Below, piece after piece: positions 43,032 through 52,806 of a DNA stretch of 64,000 nucleotides. The notes beneath the pieces are model-generated. The model ran no database searches and was not told the DNA's origin. It saw only the letters and a list, made by a program, of their open reading frames with translations. Numbering within the stretch: position 1 is the first letter of the stretch; each line of letters begins with the position of its first letter. The stretch lies in contig NZ_CP108569.1 in the NCBI RefSeq assembly GCF_036010505.1, positions 5,633,001-5,697,000 on the forward strand, read 5' to 3'. Both the position numbers and the translations under genes were made by a program. The stretch comes from Streptomyces sp. NBC_01197 (GTDB taxonomy: Bacteria > Actinomycetota > Actinomycetes > Streptomycetales > Streptomycetaceae).

Positions 43032-44794
43032 ACGGGTCCGGGCAGCTGAACCAGCTGCTTCCGCTGATCGTGGCGCTGCCGCTCGCCGGGGCCGCCGCCC
43101 TGGTCGCCGCCGGCCGCAGGCTGCCCCGGTTCGCCGCCGAAGTGGTCGGTGCCGCCTTCGCGGCGGGCACCGCGGCGCTCTCCCTCGTCCTGCTCGTGGG
43201 CGGCACGGACCACGCAGCCGAATGGGTCGGCGGCTGGACCCCGAAGCACGGGCAGAGCGTCGGCATCGTCCTGACCGGCGACCCGCTCGCGCTGGGTCTC
43301 GCCACGCTGATCTCCCTGCTCGTCGTCGCCGTACTCGCCTACTCCTGGCGGTACTTCGACGAGCCGCCGCATCGGCATGCCGGCGCGTTCCCCGCGCTCG
43401 TCCTGCTCTTCCAGGCCGGTATGTGCGGCTTCGTCCTCACCGGGGACCTCTTCAACGCCTTCGTCTTCTTCGAGCTGATGAGCGTGGTCGCCTACGCGCT
43501 CACCGGCTACCGGGTCGAGGAGGCGAAAGCGGTCCAGGGCGCGCTCACCTTCGGCGTCGTCAACTCGCTGGGTGCGTACGCCACGCTCACCGGGATCGTG
43601 CTGCTCTACGCCCGCACCGGTGAACTCGGTATGCGGGCCATCGGGCGGCGTCTCGACGAGCAGGGCGGCCCTGACGCCCTCGTCCTCACCGCCTTCGTCC
43701 TCATCATCACCGGGCTGCTGGTCAAAGCGGCCACCGTCCCCTTCCACTTCTGGCTTCCCGACGCGCACGCGGTCGCGCCCACCCCGGTCTGCATGCTGTT
43801 CTCCGGTGTGATGGTCGAGCTCGGTGTGTACGGGACGGGCCGGATCTACTGGACGGTCTTCGGCGGCCCGGGCGGGGTCCCGGCGCACGACGCCGAGCGG
43901 GCACTGGTGACCCTCGGTGTGCTGACCGCCCTGGTCGGGGCCGTCATGTGCTGGTACCAGCGCCACCTCAAACGCCTGCTCGCCTTCTCGACCGTCGCGC
44001 ACACCGGCCTCTTCCTGGTCGGCCTCGGACTGCTCACCCCGCAGGCGTCGGCGGGCGTCGCGCTGTACGTGCTCGGGCACGCGGGTGTGAAGGCGGCGCT
44101 CTTCGCCTGCGCCGGGATTCTCCTCGACCGCTACGGCTCCATCGACGAGCACGAACTGCACGGCCGCGCCCGTGGACTCACGGTCGTCGGTGTGCTGTTC
44201 ACGGCTGGCGGTCTCGCACTCGCGGGGCTGCCGCCGTTCGGCACGGGTCTGGGAAAGGCGGTCATCGAGGAATCGGGGGGCACCCCCCTCACGGCGCTCT
44301 GCGTCGCGGTGTCGGCGCTCACCGGGGGAGCGGTGCTGCGCGTCGCCGCGCGGGTCTTCGGCGGGTTCGGCCGCCCTCCGGAGGACAGCCGCCCGTACGA
44401 GACGAGCGGTGAGCACGAGGAGCCCGAGACCGGCGGCCGGCCGCTGTCCCGCGTCCCCGACACCATGCTCGCCGTGCCGGCGGTGCTGCTCGCCGGGGCG
44501 CTGGCGGTAGGTGCGGTGCCGGGCATCGCAGGCGCGGTCGGCCATGCGCTGGACGAGGCGATTCCGGGGAAGGCGGACCATGGGCCCGAGTGGTCGTCCG
44601 CCGGAGTGCTCCTGGGCCTGCTGTCCACGGTGCTCGCCGCGGGGCTCGCCACCGTGGCTGTGCGCCGGCCGGACCTGCTCGGCGGCCCGGACCGGTTCCG
44701 GTCACTGCGCAGGCTCCACTCGGGGCACGTCGGCGACTACGTCGCGTGGCTGGCCGCGGGGGTATCCCTGCTGGGTGCGCTGGTCCGCTGGTAG
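43028..44794 (+). CDS. Mrp antiporter subunit D (ND2/NuoN-like proton-pumping subunit)
   Basis: 588 residues with about fourteen to sixteen membrane helices. FNAFVFFELMSVVAYALTGY holds the key Glu of antiporter-like subunits. LLVKAATVPFHFWLPDAHA holds the key Lys and W-L-P-D-A-H, and RLLAFSTVAHTGLFLVGL the later Lys/His region. It exchanges protons for Na+ with the other subunits. It is the last gene; no long MrpA (ND5-like) gene is present, so MrpD is the only large pump-like subunit here. Confidence 0.92.
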   Translation: MNGSGQLNQLLPLIVALPLAGAAALVAAGRRLPRFAAEVVGAAFAAGTAALSLVLLVGGTDHAAEWVGGWTPKHGQSVGIVLTGDPLALGLATLISLLVVAVLAYSWRYFDEPPHRHAGAFPALVLLFQAGMCGFVLTGDLFNAFVFFELMSVVAYALTGYRVEEAKAVQGALTFGVVNSLGAYATLTGIVLLYARTGELGMRAIGRRLDEQGGPDALVLTAFVLIITGLLVKAATVPFHFWLPDAHAVAPTPVCMLFSGVMVELGVYGTGRIYWTVFGGPGGVPAHDAERALVTLGVLTALVGAVMCWYQRHLKRLLAFSTVAHTGLFLVGLGLLTPQASAGVALYVLGHAGVKAALFACAGILLDRYGSIDEHELHGRARGLTVVGVLFTAGGLALAGLPPFGTGLGKAVIEESGGTPLTALCVAVSALTGGAVLRVAARVFGGFGRPPEDSRPYETSGEHEEPETGGRPLSRVPDTMLAVPAVLLAGALAVGAVPGIAGAVGHALDEAIPGKADHGPEWSSAGVLLGLLSTVLAAGLATVAVRRPDLLGGPDRFRSLRRLHSGHVGDYVAWLAAGVSLLGALVRW

Positions 44795-45086
44795 GCCGCC
44801 GATGGTCCGTTGGCAGCCCGCCGGCAGTCCGCGCAACCTCAACACCGTACGGGGGTGTTCGCTGTGCTCCCCGCACTCGCGGGGGCTGTCCGGAAGGGCG
44901 GCGACCCTGACTCGTTCAGGGCCTCGACGTGACTCACAATGGAGGCTGCGGTACACCCGAACGGGGTCAGATGTTCGGACGAGGGTTCGCAACATGCTGG
45001 AAATCGTGTGGTGGGATGCTCATGAGCCCCGGGGACTCCGGAGGCGTGGGAGCAGGTGGCTGACCAGCAAGGATAGGTAGGACGGT

Positions 45087-46448
45087 ATGGATAAACAGCA
45101 GGAATTCGTGCTCCGTACGCTGGAGGAGCGCGATATCCGCTTTGTGCGCCTGTGGTTCACCGACGTGCTCGGGTTCCTGAAGTCGGTCGCCGTGGCACCC
45201 GCCGAGCTGGAGCAGGCCTTCGACGAGGGCATCGGTTTCGACGGGTCGGCCATCGAGGGCTTCGCGCGCGTCTACGAGTCCGACATGATCGCCAAGCCGG
45301 ACCCCAGTACCTTCCAGATCCTGCCGTGGCGCGCGGAGGCTCCCGGTACCGCCCGGATGTTCTGCGACATCCTGATGCCGGACGGCTCCCCGTCCTTCGC
45401 CGACCCCCGCTATGTACTGAAGCGGATCCTGGCCAAGACCTCCGACCTGGGCTTCACCTTCTACACCCACCCGGAGATCGAGTTCTACCTCCTGAAGGAC
45501 AAGCCGCTCGACGGCACCCGCCCCACCCCCGCCGACAACTCCGGCTACTTCGACCACACTCCGCAGAACGTCGGCATGGACTTCCGCCGCCAGGCGATCA
45601 CCATGCTCGAATCCATGGGGATCTCGGTCGAGTTCAGCCACCACGAGGGCGCCCCGGGCCAGCAGGAGATCGATCTGCGGTACGCCGACGCGCTGTCGAC
45701 CGCCGACAACATCATGACTTTCCGGCTGGTCATGAAGCAGGTCGCGCTGGAGCAGGGCGTGCAGGCCACCTTCATGCCGAAGCCGTTCAGCGAGTACCCC
45801 GGCTCGGGTATGCACACCCACCTCTCCCTCTTCGAGGGCGACCGCAACGCCTTCTACGAGTCGGGTGCCGAGTACCAGCTCTCCAAGGTGGGCCGGTCCT
45901 TCATCGCGGGCCTGCTGACGCACGCGGCAGAGGTCTGCGCGGTCACCAACCAGTGGGTCAACTCCTACAAGCGCATCTGGGGCGGCTCGGCGCGCAGCGC
46001 GGGAGCGGGCGGCGAGGCACCCTCGTACATCTGCTGGGGGCACAACAACCGCTCCGCGCTGATCCGCGTCCCGATGTACAAGCCGGGCAAGACCGGCTCG
46101 GCGCGGGTCGAGGTCCGCTCCATCGACTCCGGGGCCAACCCGTACCTGACGTACGCGCTGCTGCTCGCGGCGGGCCTCAAGGGCGTCGAGGAGAGCTACG
46201 AACTCCCGGCCGGCGCCGACGACGACGTATGGGCGCTCTCCGACTCGGAGCGCCGCGCGATGGGCATCGAGCCGCTGCCGCAGAACCTGGGCGAGGCGAT
46301 CGAGCTGATGGAGCGCAGCGAACTGGTCGCCGAGACGCTGGGCGAGCATGTCTTCGACTTCTTCCTGCGGAACAAGAAGCAGGAGTGGGAGGAGTACCGC
46401 AGCGAGGTCACCGCGTTCGAGCTGCGGAAGAACCTGCCGGTGTTGTAG
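45087..46448 (+). CDS. glnA2: glutamine synthetase-like enzyme GlnA2 (gamma-glutamylpolyamine synthetase)
   Basis: 453 residues with the full glutamine synthetase I fold: IGFDGSAIEGFARVYESDM, FYTHPEIEFYLL, HHEGAPGQQEIDLRY, PFSEYPGSGMHTHLSLF and RVEVRSIDSGANPYL. The adenylylation-type Tyr loop of GlnA (N-L-Y-x-L-P) is not seen. The sequence and the linkage to glnE and nadE match the GlnA2 of Streptomyces coelicolor as I remember it, which glutamylates polyamines in their breakdown. Ordinary glutamine synthesis is the alternative. The 292 bases upstream hold no gene and presumably its promoter. Confidence 0.88.
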   Translation: MDKQQEFVLRTLEERDIRFVRLWFTDVLGFLKSVAVAPAELEQAFDEGIGFDGSAIEGFARVYESDMIAKPDPSTFQILPWRAEAPGTARMFCDILMPDGSPSFADPRYVLKRILAKTSDLGFTFYTHPEIEFYLLKDKPLDGTRPTPADNSGYFDHTPQNVGMDFRRQAITMLESMGISVEFSHHEGAPGQQEIDLRYADALSTADNIMTFRLVMKQVALEQGVQATFMPKPFSEYPGSGMHTHLSLFEGDRNAFYESGAEYQLSKVGRSFIAGLLTHAAEVCAVTNQWVNSYKRIWGGSARSAGAGGEAPSYICWGHNNRSALIRVPMYKPGKTGSARVEVRSIDSGANPYLTYALLLAAGLKGVEESYELPAGADDDVWALSDSERRAMGIEPLPQNLGEAIELMERSELVAETLGEHVFDFFLRNKKQEWEEYRSEVTAFELRKNLPVL

Positions 46449-46787
46449 GGGCGGGGCGGTTTTATGCCTGAGCGACATTCCGGGTCCGCGCCGATCGGGG
46501 CGGGCCCGGAAGGACCTCGGACCCCAGCGTGAGCGCGCGCCGGGGCCTGAACGGAACGGGCTGGACCGCGTCGGTCAGTGAGGATTGCCGTCGCAGACGT
46601 GGCAAGAACCCTCCTCACTCTCCCCGACGTGGCCGGACTGGCCCGAACTGCCGTTCTGGCAGCAGGAGACGGCCCTGTCCGGTCGGTCAACGGCCACTCG
46701 CGACCGGGCTGCCTGCCACGTGGAAACCGGGTTGCGGCGGCTCCCCCGCTCGGTGAGGCTGCCCGGAAAGCCGCCGAGCCTGTGGGG
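46449..46787. other. gap between glnA2 and the PhyH gene
   Basis: 339 bases. An open frame at 46585-46800 (Trp/Pro/Thr-rich) and an in-frame extension of the PhyH gene to 46578 cross it, but neither shows a recognised domain or a ribosome-binding site. I see no clear terminator or promoter. Confidence 0.25.
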
Positions 46788-47555
46788 ATGCCGATGCTGA
46801 GCGACGCCGAGATCGAGTCCTTCGTCGCGGACGGTTTCGTGCGTGTCCCCGGGGCCGTTCCCAGGGGGACGGTGGAGGACTGCCGCGCGCAGTTGTGGGA
46901 GGCGAGCGGCTGCTCCCCAGACGATCCCGCGAGCTGGACCGAGCCGGTCGTGCGGATCGGCGGCCTGGCCACTCCGGCGTTCCGCGACGCGGCCAACCCC
47001 CCGGTGCTGCATGAGGCCTACGACCAGTTGGCCGGGGCGGGGCGATGGCGCTCGCCGGGCGGGATGGGTACCTTCCCGCTCCGCTTCCCGAGTGAGAGGG
47101 ACCCCGGTGACGACGGCTGGCACCTCGACGCGGGCTGGACCGCGGACACGGGGGAGTATCTGGTGAACCTGCGCTCGCGCGGGCGGGCGTTGCTGATGCT
47201 GTTTCTCTTCACCGACGTCGGCCCGGACGACGCCCCGACCCGCATCCGGGTCGGCTCGCACCTGGATGTGCCGCCCCTGCTCGGCGCCGCGGGTGAGAAG
47301 GGGCGGGCGTGGTTCCCTTTGTGTGCGGAGGCCGTTCCGGACTCGGTGGGCCGCCGTGAGGTGGCTGCCACCGGGGAGGCCGGGGACGTGTTCCTCTGTC
47401 ATCCGTTCCTGATCCACGCCGCCCAGCGGCACGGCGGTACTACCCCGCGCTTCATCGCCCAGCCGCCGCTGGAGCCGACAGGACTGCTCGCCCTGGACGG
47501 CCAGGCGCCGACGCCCGTCGAACGGGCCGTATTGGCCGGCTTGTCCCGTCTCTGA
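46788..47555 (+). CDS. phytanoyl-CoA dioxygenase-family (PhyH) oxygenase
   Basis: 255 residues. MLSDAEIESFVADGFVRVPG is the usual PhyH opening. The iron ligands are His and Asp in GWHLDAGW and a distal His in LCHPFLIHAAQRH, with an Arg after it in TTPRFI for 2-oxoglutarate. Such enzymes hydroxylate small molecules using Fe(II) and 2-oxoglutarate; the substrate is unknown. I take the ATG at 46788 since the PhyH domain starts there; the frame is open further upstream. Confidence 0.8.
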   Translation: MPMLSDAEIESFVADGFVRVPGAVPRGTVEDCRAQLWEASGCSPDDPASWTEPVVRIGGLATPAFRDAANPPVLHEAYDQLAGAGRWRSPGGMGTFPLRFPSERDPGDDGWHLDAGWTADTGEYLVNLRSRGRALLMLFLFTDVGPDDAPTRIRVGSHLDVPPLLGAAGEKGRAWFPLCAEAVPDSVGRREVAATGEAGDVFLCHPFLIHAAQRHGGTTPRFIAQPPLEPTGLLALDGQAPTPVERAVLAGLSRL

Positions 47556-47804
47556 GGGCGCGAACGTTCCGCAGGCACCGCACCTTCGGGGGCCGAGGCA
47601 ATGACGGAGCCGGTCAAGTGGCTCTTGGACTTTGGCGGTGCGGTGCTTGTCCTTTTGTCATCGGCTTGCCGCCGGCCGTTGACGAAGCGTCAGTTGGTGC
47701 GTGAACGTGCTTGTTCAACGCCTCCGGTGAACAGGACCACTCACCCGGCTGTACAGCCACGTAACGCCATCAGTGCACTCTCCACCCCCACACAGGAGAC
47801 ACAC

Positions 47805-48590
47805 ATGCGGATGCACATGCGGATGCGGCACCTGCTCACCACCGGAACACTGGCCACCGCGGCGGGCGTCGCCGTGCTGCTCATGGGGCCCGCTGCGCCC
47901 GTACAGGCCGCGGCCCCCGTACAGGACGCCGCCACCGGGCAGACCCCGGGGACGTACGCCTACTGGAGCGCGCCGTCCGACGTCACATCGGTCTCGATCC
48001 CGATGACGCTCCAGCATTCGCCCGGCAACTACAACGCCTACTGGTCGACCCAGTTCGGCTTCGCGGGCAGCGGGGCCTCCGGGTACATGGGGTTCCAGAC
48101 CCACGCCGACGGCGGCGGGATGTTCCTCGTCTCGATCTGGAACGGCACCGAGGCCACCGCGGGCGGCTCCGGCACGTACTGCCAGGACTTCGACGAGGGC
48201 GGCACCGGCAAGACCTGCCGGCTTGACCAGCGCCCCGTCGAAGGGCACCAGTACGCGATGGAGGCGGCGCAGCAGACCGGTTCGTACTGGAAGTACTCCA
48301 TCGTCGACAGGACCGCCGGCACCACCACCGTCCTCGGGAAGATCAAGATCGACGGCGACCACCCGATGGCCGGGTCCAGTTTCGACAGCTGGACCGAGTA
48401 CTTCGACTGGAACGACCCCGCCACCGTCTGCGCCGACGCCAAGTACTCCAAGCTGCTGTTCGGTATCCCCACCACCAGTGCGGGCAAGGGCACTTACAAC
48501 TCGTCCAGCCTCAGCGACACCTGCCAGTCCATCGCCAAGGTGACCCTGGACGCCTCCGGAGCCACGGAGGAGAACGGCATCGGGCAGTAG
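47805..48590 (+). CDS. secreted protein, DUF3472-like
   Basis: 261 residues. The signal peptide ends near PVQAAAP (about residue 36). The mature part is beta-rich with many Trp, Tyr and Gly (TYAYWSAPSDVTSVSIPMTL, NAYWSTQFGFAGSGASGYMG, WTEYFDWNDP) and three Cys. It resembles the carbohydrate-binding-like DUF3472 group, but I am not certain. CAGGAG lies 8 bases before the first of three close ATG codons. Function unknown; extracellular. Confidence 0.7.
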   Translation: MRMHMRMRHLLTTGTLATAAGVAVLLMGPAAPVQAAAPVQDAATGQTPGTYAYWSAPSDVTSVSIPMTLQHSPGNYNAYWSTQFGFAGSGASGYMGFQTHADGGGMFLVSIWNGTEATAGGSGTYCQDFDEGGTGKTCRLDQRPVEGHQYAMEAAQQTGSYWKYSIVDRTAGTTTVLGKIKIDGDHPMAGSSFDSWTEYFDWNDPATVCADAKYSKLLFGIPTTSAGKGTYNSSSLSDTCQSIAKVTLDASGATEENGIGQ

Positions 48591-48742
48591 CGGCCGCCAC
48601 GACCCCGGTGGATCCCGGCGGGCAGCCGGTTCTCCGGCCGCCGGGGACCAGCCGCCCGCCCTCTGCCTCGTTGAGCGCCCGGTCGACCCCTGAGCGCCGC
48701 GTCACACGATGTGGCAGCGCCACCTCGGCCCCCTGCGACTAC

Positions 48743-48779
48743 GCTCGGAACCGGACTTCGATCAACCGGTGTTCCGAGC
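48743..48779. promoter_or_regulatory. inverted repeat over the glnE promoter
   Basis: GCTCGGAAC and GTTCCGAGC are exact 9-bp inverted repeats 19 bases apart, with further CGG/CCG pairing inside. The left arm overlaps TACGCT (48740-48745), a possible -10 box for glnE, whose start lies 32 bases after the right arm. A nitrogen regulator could bind here. Confidence 0.45.
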
Positions 48780-48810
48780 AACCGGGTGCCACGTGACGAG
48801 AGGCGGCAGC

Positions 48811-51800
48811 ATGAGCGTGCCGGGACGCAGAGGCAGTACGTTCACCCGGCTGCTCCGGCACGGTTTCACCGACCCCGCGGCGGCCGAGCGGCTGCTCGAC
48901 GCCCCCGAGCTGGCCTCCGTACGCGATGACTCCGTCCTGCTCGACGCGCTCGGTGCCACCGCCGACCCCGACCTCGCCCTGAACGGCCTGGTCCGCATGG
49001 TCGAGGCCCAGCAGCCCGACGAGCGGCAGACGCTCCTCGACACGCTGATCGCGGCCAAGCCGCTGCGCGACCGGCTGCTCGGGGTGCTCGGCGCGTCCGA
49101 GGCGCTCGGTGACCACCTGGCGCGCCACCCGCACGACTGGCACGCCCTCGTCACGTACGAGACCTCCGATCTGCATCCCGGCGTTCCCGAGTTCGAGGAA
49201 GGCCTCGCGGAGGCGACGGACGCGGTGGAGCTGCGGATCGCCTACCGGCGGTGTCTGCTGGCCATCGCGGCCCGGGACGTCTGCGGCACCACCGACGTGC
49301 GGGAGGCCGCCGCCGAACTGGCCGACCTGGCCACCGCCACCCTGCGCGCCGCCCTCACCATCGCGTCGGCCGCCGCCCCCGAGGACGCCGCGCTCTGCCG
49401 CCTCGCCGTCGTCGCGATGGGCAAGTGCGGCGGCCACGAGCTCAACTACGTGTCCGACGTGGACGTCATCTTCGTCGCGGAGCCCGTCGAGCCCACCGGC
49501 ATCGGCGAGGCCGCCGACGAGGCCGGGGCCATGCAGGCCGCCACCCGGCTCGCCGCCCACCTCATGCGGATCTGCTCCGACACCAACATCGAGGGCACCA
49601 TCTGGCCCGTCGACGCGAACCTGCGGCCCGAGGGACGCAACGGACCGCTGGTCCGTACGCTCTCCAGCCACCTCGCCTACTACGAGCGCTGGGCCAAGAC
49701 CTGGGAGTTCCAGGCGCTCCTCAAGGCCCGTGCGGTCGCGGGCGATCCGGCGCTCGGTGCTGAGTACACCGACGCGGTCGGACCCCTGGTGTGGCAGGCG
49801 TCCGAGCGCGAGAACTTCGTCGCCGACGCCCAGAAGATGCGCCGCCGGGTCATCGACAACATCCCTCCGGCCCTCGTCGACCGCGAGCTGAAACTCGGGC
49901 CCGGTGGGCTGCGGGACGTGGAGTTCGCCGTCCAGTTGCTCCAGCTCGTGCACGGCCGGAACGACGCGACCCTGCGCAGCGGCAACACCCTGGACGCCCT
50001 GGCGGCCCTGGCGGCCGGCGGCTACGTGGGCAGGACCGACGCGGCGCAGCTCGACGCGGCCTACCGCTTTCTGCGGGCCATGGAGCACCGGATCCAGCTG
50101 TACCGCCTCCGGCGCACCCATCTGGTGCCGGACGACCCGGCGGACCTGCGCAGGCTCGGGCGCTCGCTGGGACTGCGAACCGACCCCGTCGCCGAACTCA
50201 CCAGGGTGTGGAAGCGCCACGGGGCGGTCGTCAGGCGGCTGCACGAGAAGCTCTTCTACCGGCCGCTCCTGGACGCCGTCGCGCAGCTGGCGCCCGGCGA
50301 GATCCGGCTCAGCCCCAGGGCGGCGGGCCAGCGCCTCGAAGCGCTCGGTTACGCGGACCCGGCCGGCGCCCTGCGGCATCTGGAGGCGCTGTCCTCCGGG
50401 GTCTCCAGGAAGGCCGCCATCCAGCGCACCCTGCTGCCCGTGCTGCTCGGCTGGTTCGCGGACTCCGCCGACCCGGACGCCGGGCTGCTCGGCTTCCGCA
50501 AGGTCTCCGACGCGTTGGGCAAGACCCCCTGGTACCTGCGGCTGCTGCGGGACGAGGGCGCCGCCGCCGAGAATCTCGCCCGGGTCCTCTCGGCCGGCCG
50601 GCTCGCCCCCGACCTGCTGCTGCGCGCCCCGGAGGCTGTCGCGCTGCTCGGTGCGCGGGGCGGGCTCGAACCGCGCCCCCGGGAGATCCTGGAGCAGGAG
50701 GTCCTGGCGGCCGTCGGCCGTGCCGAGAGCCCCGAGGGGGCTGTCGCGTCCGCGCGCGGGGTGCGCCGCCGCGAACTGTTCCGTACCGCGGCCGCCGACC
50801 TCATCGACTCGTACGGCACCGAGGAGAACCCGGCGGAATCGGACCCCGGGGCGCTGGTCGACCGGGTCGGCAACGCCGTCACCGATCTGAACGCCGCCAC
50901 CATCGCGGGCGCGCTGCGGGCCGCCGTACGGGCGCAGTGGGGTGAGACCCTGCCCACCCGGTTCGCGGTCATCGGTATGGGCCGCTTCGGCGGCCACGAG
51001 CTGAGCTACGGCTCGGACGCCGACGTGCTCTTCCTGCACGAGCCGCGGGACGGCGTGGACGACCAGGAGGCCGCCCGCGCCGCGAACGCCGTCGTCGCCG
51101 AGATGCGCAGGCTCCTCCAGCTGCCGACCACCGACCCGCCGCTGATGATCGACGCGGATCTGCGCCCCGAGGGCAAGAGCGGCCCGATGGTGCGGACACT
51201 GGCCTCCTACGCCGCGTACTACCGGCGCTGGTCGGGCGTCTGGGAGAGCCAGGCGCTGCTGCGCGCCGAGCCGATGGCCGGCGACATGGAGCTGGGCCGC
51301 GGTTTCGTCGAGCTGATCGACCCGCTGCGCTATCCCGTCGAGGGGCTCGGGGACGACGCCGTACGCGAGATCCGCCGTCTCAAGGCGCGGATGGAGTCCG
51401 AGCGGATGCCGCGCGGCGCCGACCCGACGCTCCACGCGAAGCTGGGCCGGGGCGGGCTCAGCGACGTGGAGTGGACCGTGCAGCTGCTGCAGATGCAGCA
51501 CGGCTGGGTGGTGCCGGGGCTGCGGACCACCCGTACCCGGACCGCGCTGGCCGCCGCGCACGCCGCGGAGCTGATCTCCACGGAGGACGCGCAGACGCTG
51601 GACGAGGCGTGGGTGCTGGCGTCACGGGTGCGCAACGCGGTGATGCTGGTGCGGGGGAGGGCCGGTGACACGTTCCCATCGGACGGGCGGGAGCTGGCCG
51701 CGATGGCCCGGTACCTGGGGTACGAGACGGGGCACGTGGGGGACATGCTGGATGACTACCGGCGTGCGACCAGGCGTGCGCGGGGGGTTATGGAGGAGCT

Positions 51801-51816
51801 GTTCTACGGGGCGTAG
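48811..51816 (+). CDS. glnE: bifunctional glutamine synthetase adenylyltransferase/deadenylase
   Basis: 1001 residues. Two nucleotidyltransferase domains are visible: GKCGGHELNYVSDVDVIFV (about 205-225, deadenylylation half) and GRFGGHELSYGSDADVLFL (about 725-745, adenylylation half). Each is followed by LRPEGRNGPLVR or LRPEGKSGPMVR and a helical domain (GPGGLRDVEFAVQLLQ, GRGGLSDVEWTVQLLQ). It tunes the main glutamine synthetase by adding or removing AMP on a Tyr. AGAGG lies 8 bases before the ATG. It ends 13 bases inside the convergent PAP2 gene. Confidence 0.97.
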   Translation: MSVPGRRGSTFTRLLRHGFTDPAAAERLLDAPELASVRDDSVLLDALGATADPDLALNGLVRMVEAQQPDERQTLLDTLIAAKPLRDRLLGVLGASEALGDHLARHPHDWHALVTYETSDLHPGVPEFEEGLAEATDAVELRIAYRRCLLAIAARDVCGTTDVREAAAELADLATATLRAALTIASAAAPEDAALCRLAVVAMGKCGGHELNYVSDVDVIFVAEPVEPTGIGEAADEAGAMQAATRLAAHLMRICSDTNIEGTIWPVDANLRPEGRNGPLVRTLSSHLAYYERWAKTWEFQALLKARAVAGDPALGAEYTDAVGPLVWQASERENFVADAQKMRRRVIDNIPPALVDRELKLGPGGLRDVEFAVQLLQLVHGRNDATLRSGNTLDALAALAAGGYVGRTDAAQLDAAYRFLRAMEHRIQLYRLRRTHLVPDDPADLRRLGRSLGLRTDPVAELTRVWKRHGAVVRRLHEKLFYRPLLDAVAQLAPGEIRLSPRAAGQRLEALGYADPAGALRHLEALSSGVSRKAAIQRTLLPVLLGWFADSADPDAGLLGFRKVSDALGKTPWYLRLLRDEGAAAENLARVLSAGRLAPDLLLRAPEAVALLGARGGLEPRPREILEQEVLAAVGRAESPEGAVASARGVRRRELFRTAAADLIDSYGTEENPAESDPGALVDRVGNAVTDLNAATIAGALRAAVRAQWGETLPTRFAVIGMGRFGGHELSYGSDADVLFLHEPRDGVDDQEAARAANAVVAEMRRLLQLPTTDPPLMIDADLRPEGKSGPMVRTLASYAAYYRRWSGVWESQALLRAEPMAGDMELGRGFVELIDPLRYPVEGLGDDAVREIRRLKARMESERMPRGADPTLHAKLGRGGLSDVEWTVQLLQMQHGWVVPGLRTTRTRTALAAAHAAELISTEDAQTLDEAWVLASRVRNAVMLVRGRAGDTFPSDGRELAAMARYLGYETGHVGDMLDDYRRATRRARGVMEELFYGA

Positions 51817-52739
51817 GGGCGGGTGCCGTGCGGGCTGTCCGATTCCGCCGGTACAGGCTTCAGCGTGCCGTGGATGCCCTGGGTGAACGTGCCGCCCGCT
51901 CTGCCGCCCCCTCTGACCTTCTCCGGAACCCTTGGGAGCCGGTGCGGCAGTGCTCCGTACCAGGCGTACGAGAGGCCCGTGCCGAAGGTCAGGCACAGGA
52001 CGCCGCCCACCGCGTCCAGCCAGAAGTGGTTCGCCGTCCCGACGATCACGAGAAGGGTCAGGGCCGGGTACAGCAGGCCCAGGATCCGGGCCCACGGGGC
52101 GCGGGCCAGCGCGAAGATGATCAGGCCGCACCAGAGGGACCAGCCGATGTGCATCGAGGGCATCGCCGCGTACTGATTCGACATGTTCTTGAGGTTGCCC
52201 GAGGCCATCGAACCCCAGGTGTGGTGCACCAGCACCGTGTCGACGAAGTGGCTGTTGTTCATCAGGCGCGGTGGCGCCAGCGGGAACAGGTAGTAGCCAG
52301 CCAGCGCCACGGCGGTCGTCGCGAAGAGCGCCAGGCGGGCCGCCGCGTAGCGCCCCGGATGGAAGTGGAACAGCCACACCAGGACGCTGACGGTCATGAT
52401 GAAGTGCAGTGTCGCGTAGTAGTAGTTCATCGAGACGATCAGCCATGTCACCGAATTGAGCGCATGGTTGATGTTCTCCTCGGCCGAGATGCCGAGAATG
52501 TGCTCGGCGCGCCAGATCCAGTCCGCGTTGCGCAGCGCCTCCGCCTTCTGCTCCGGTACCGCGTTGCGGATCAGGGAGTAACCCCAGTAACTCACCGCGA
52601 TGAGCAGTACTTCGAACCAGATGCGGGGGCGGCGCGGCGCACGCAGACGCCCGAGGAATGAGATGTGAGGCTCCTTGGCCACGACGGGTGACGCGGTGGC
52701 CGAATGGCCGTCCAGTGTCTTCACAGTCGTTTCACCCAT
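51804..52739 (-). CDS. PAP2-family membrane phosphatase/inositolphosphotransferase-like
   Basis: 311 residues with about six membrane helices. The phosphatase core has YAAMPSMHIGWSLW (P-S-x-H motif) and NHFWLDAVGG (H-x-x-x-D motif), as in AUR1-type lipid phosphatases and phosphoinositol transferases. It likely processes a lipid phosphate on the outer face. ATG at 52739. The stop overlaps the glnE stop by 13 bases. The C-terminus is a polar Pro/Gly-rich tail. Confidence 0.85.
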   Translation of the reverse strand: MGETTVKTLDGHSATASPVVAKEPHISFLGRLRAPRRPRIWFEVLLIAVSYWGYSLIRNAVPEQKAEALRNADWIWRAEHILGISAEENINHALNSVTWLIVSMNYYYATLHFIMTVSVLVWLFHFHPGRYAAARLALFATTAVALAGYYLFPLAPPRLMNNSHFVDTVLVHHTWGSMASGNLKNMSNQYAAMPSMHIGWSLWCGLIIFALARAPWARILGLLYPALTLLVIVGTANHFWLDAVGGVLCLTFGTGLSYAWYGALPHRLPRVPEKVRGGGRAGGTFTQGIHGTLKPVPAESDSPHGTRPYAP

Positions 52740-52806
52740 AGGGGAAGAGTCTGCCAGAACTCGGCTTCCCACAGATCATCCCTCGGTAGGGGCGCGCTCG
52801 CACCCG

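Noticed and set aside
45152..46471. 439-codon plus-strand frame inside glnA2
   Set aside because: It is the shifted frame of glnA2; the glnA2 frame has all the glutamine synthetase motifs.
46585..46800. 71-codon Trp/Pro-rich frame before the PhyH gene
   Set aside because: No ribosome-binding site, no recognised family, and it overlaps the PhyH start; likely chance.
48739..51561. 940-codon frame on the minus strand opposite glnE
   Set aside because: Arg/Gly/Pro-rich translation with no motif, fully antisense to a well-defined glnE.
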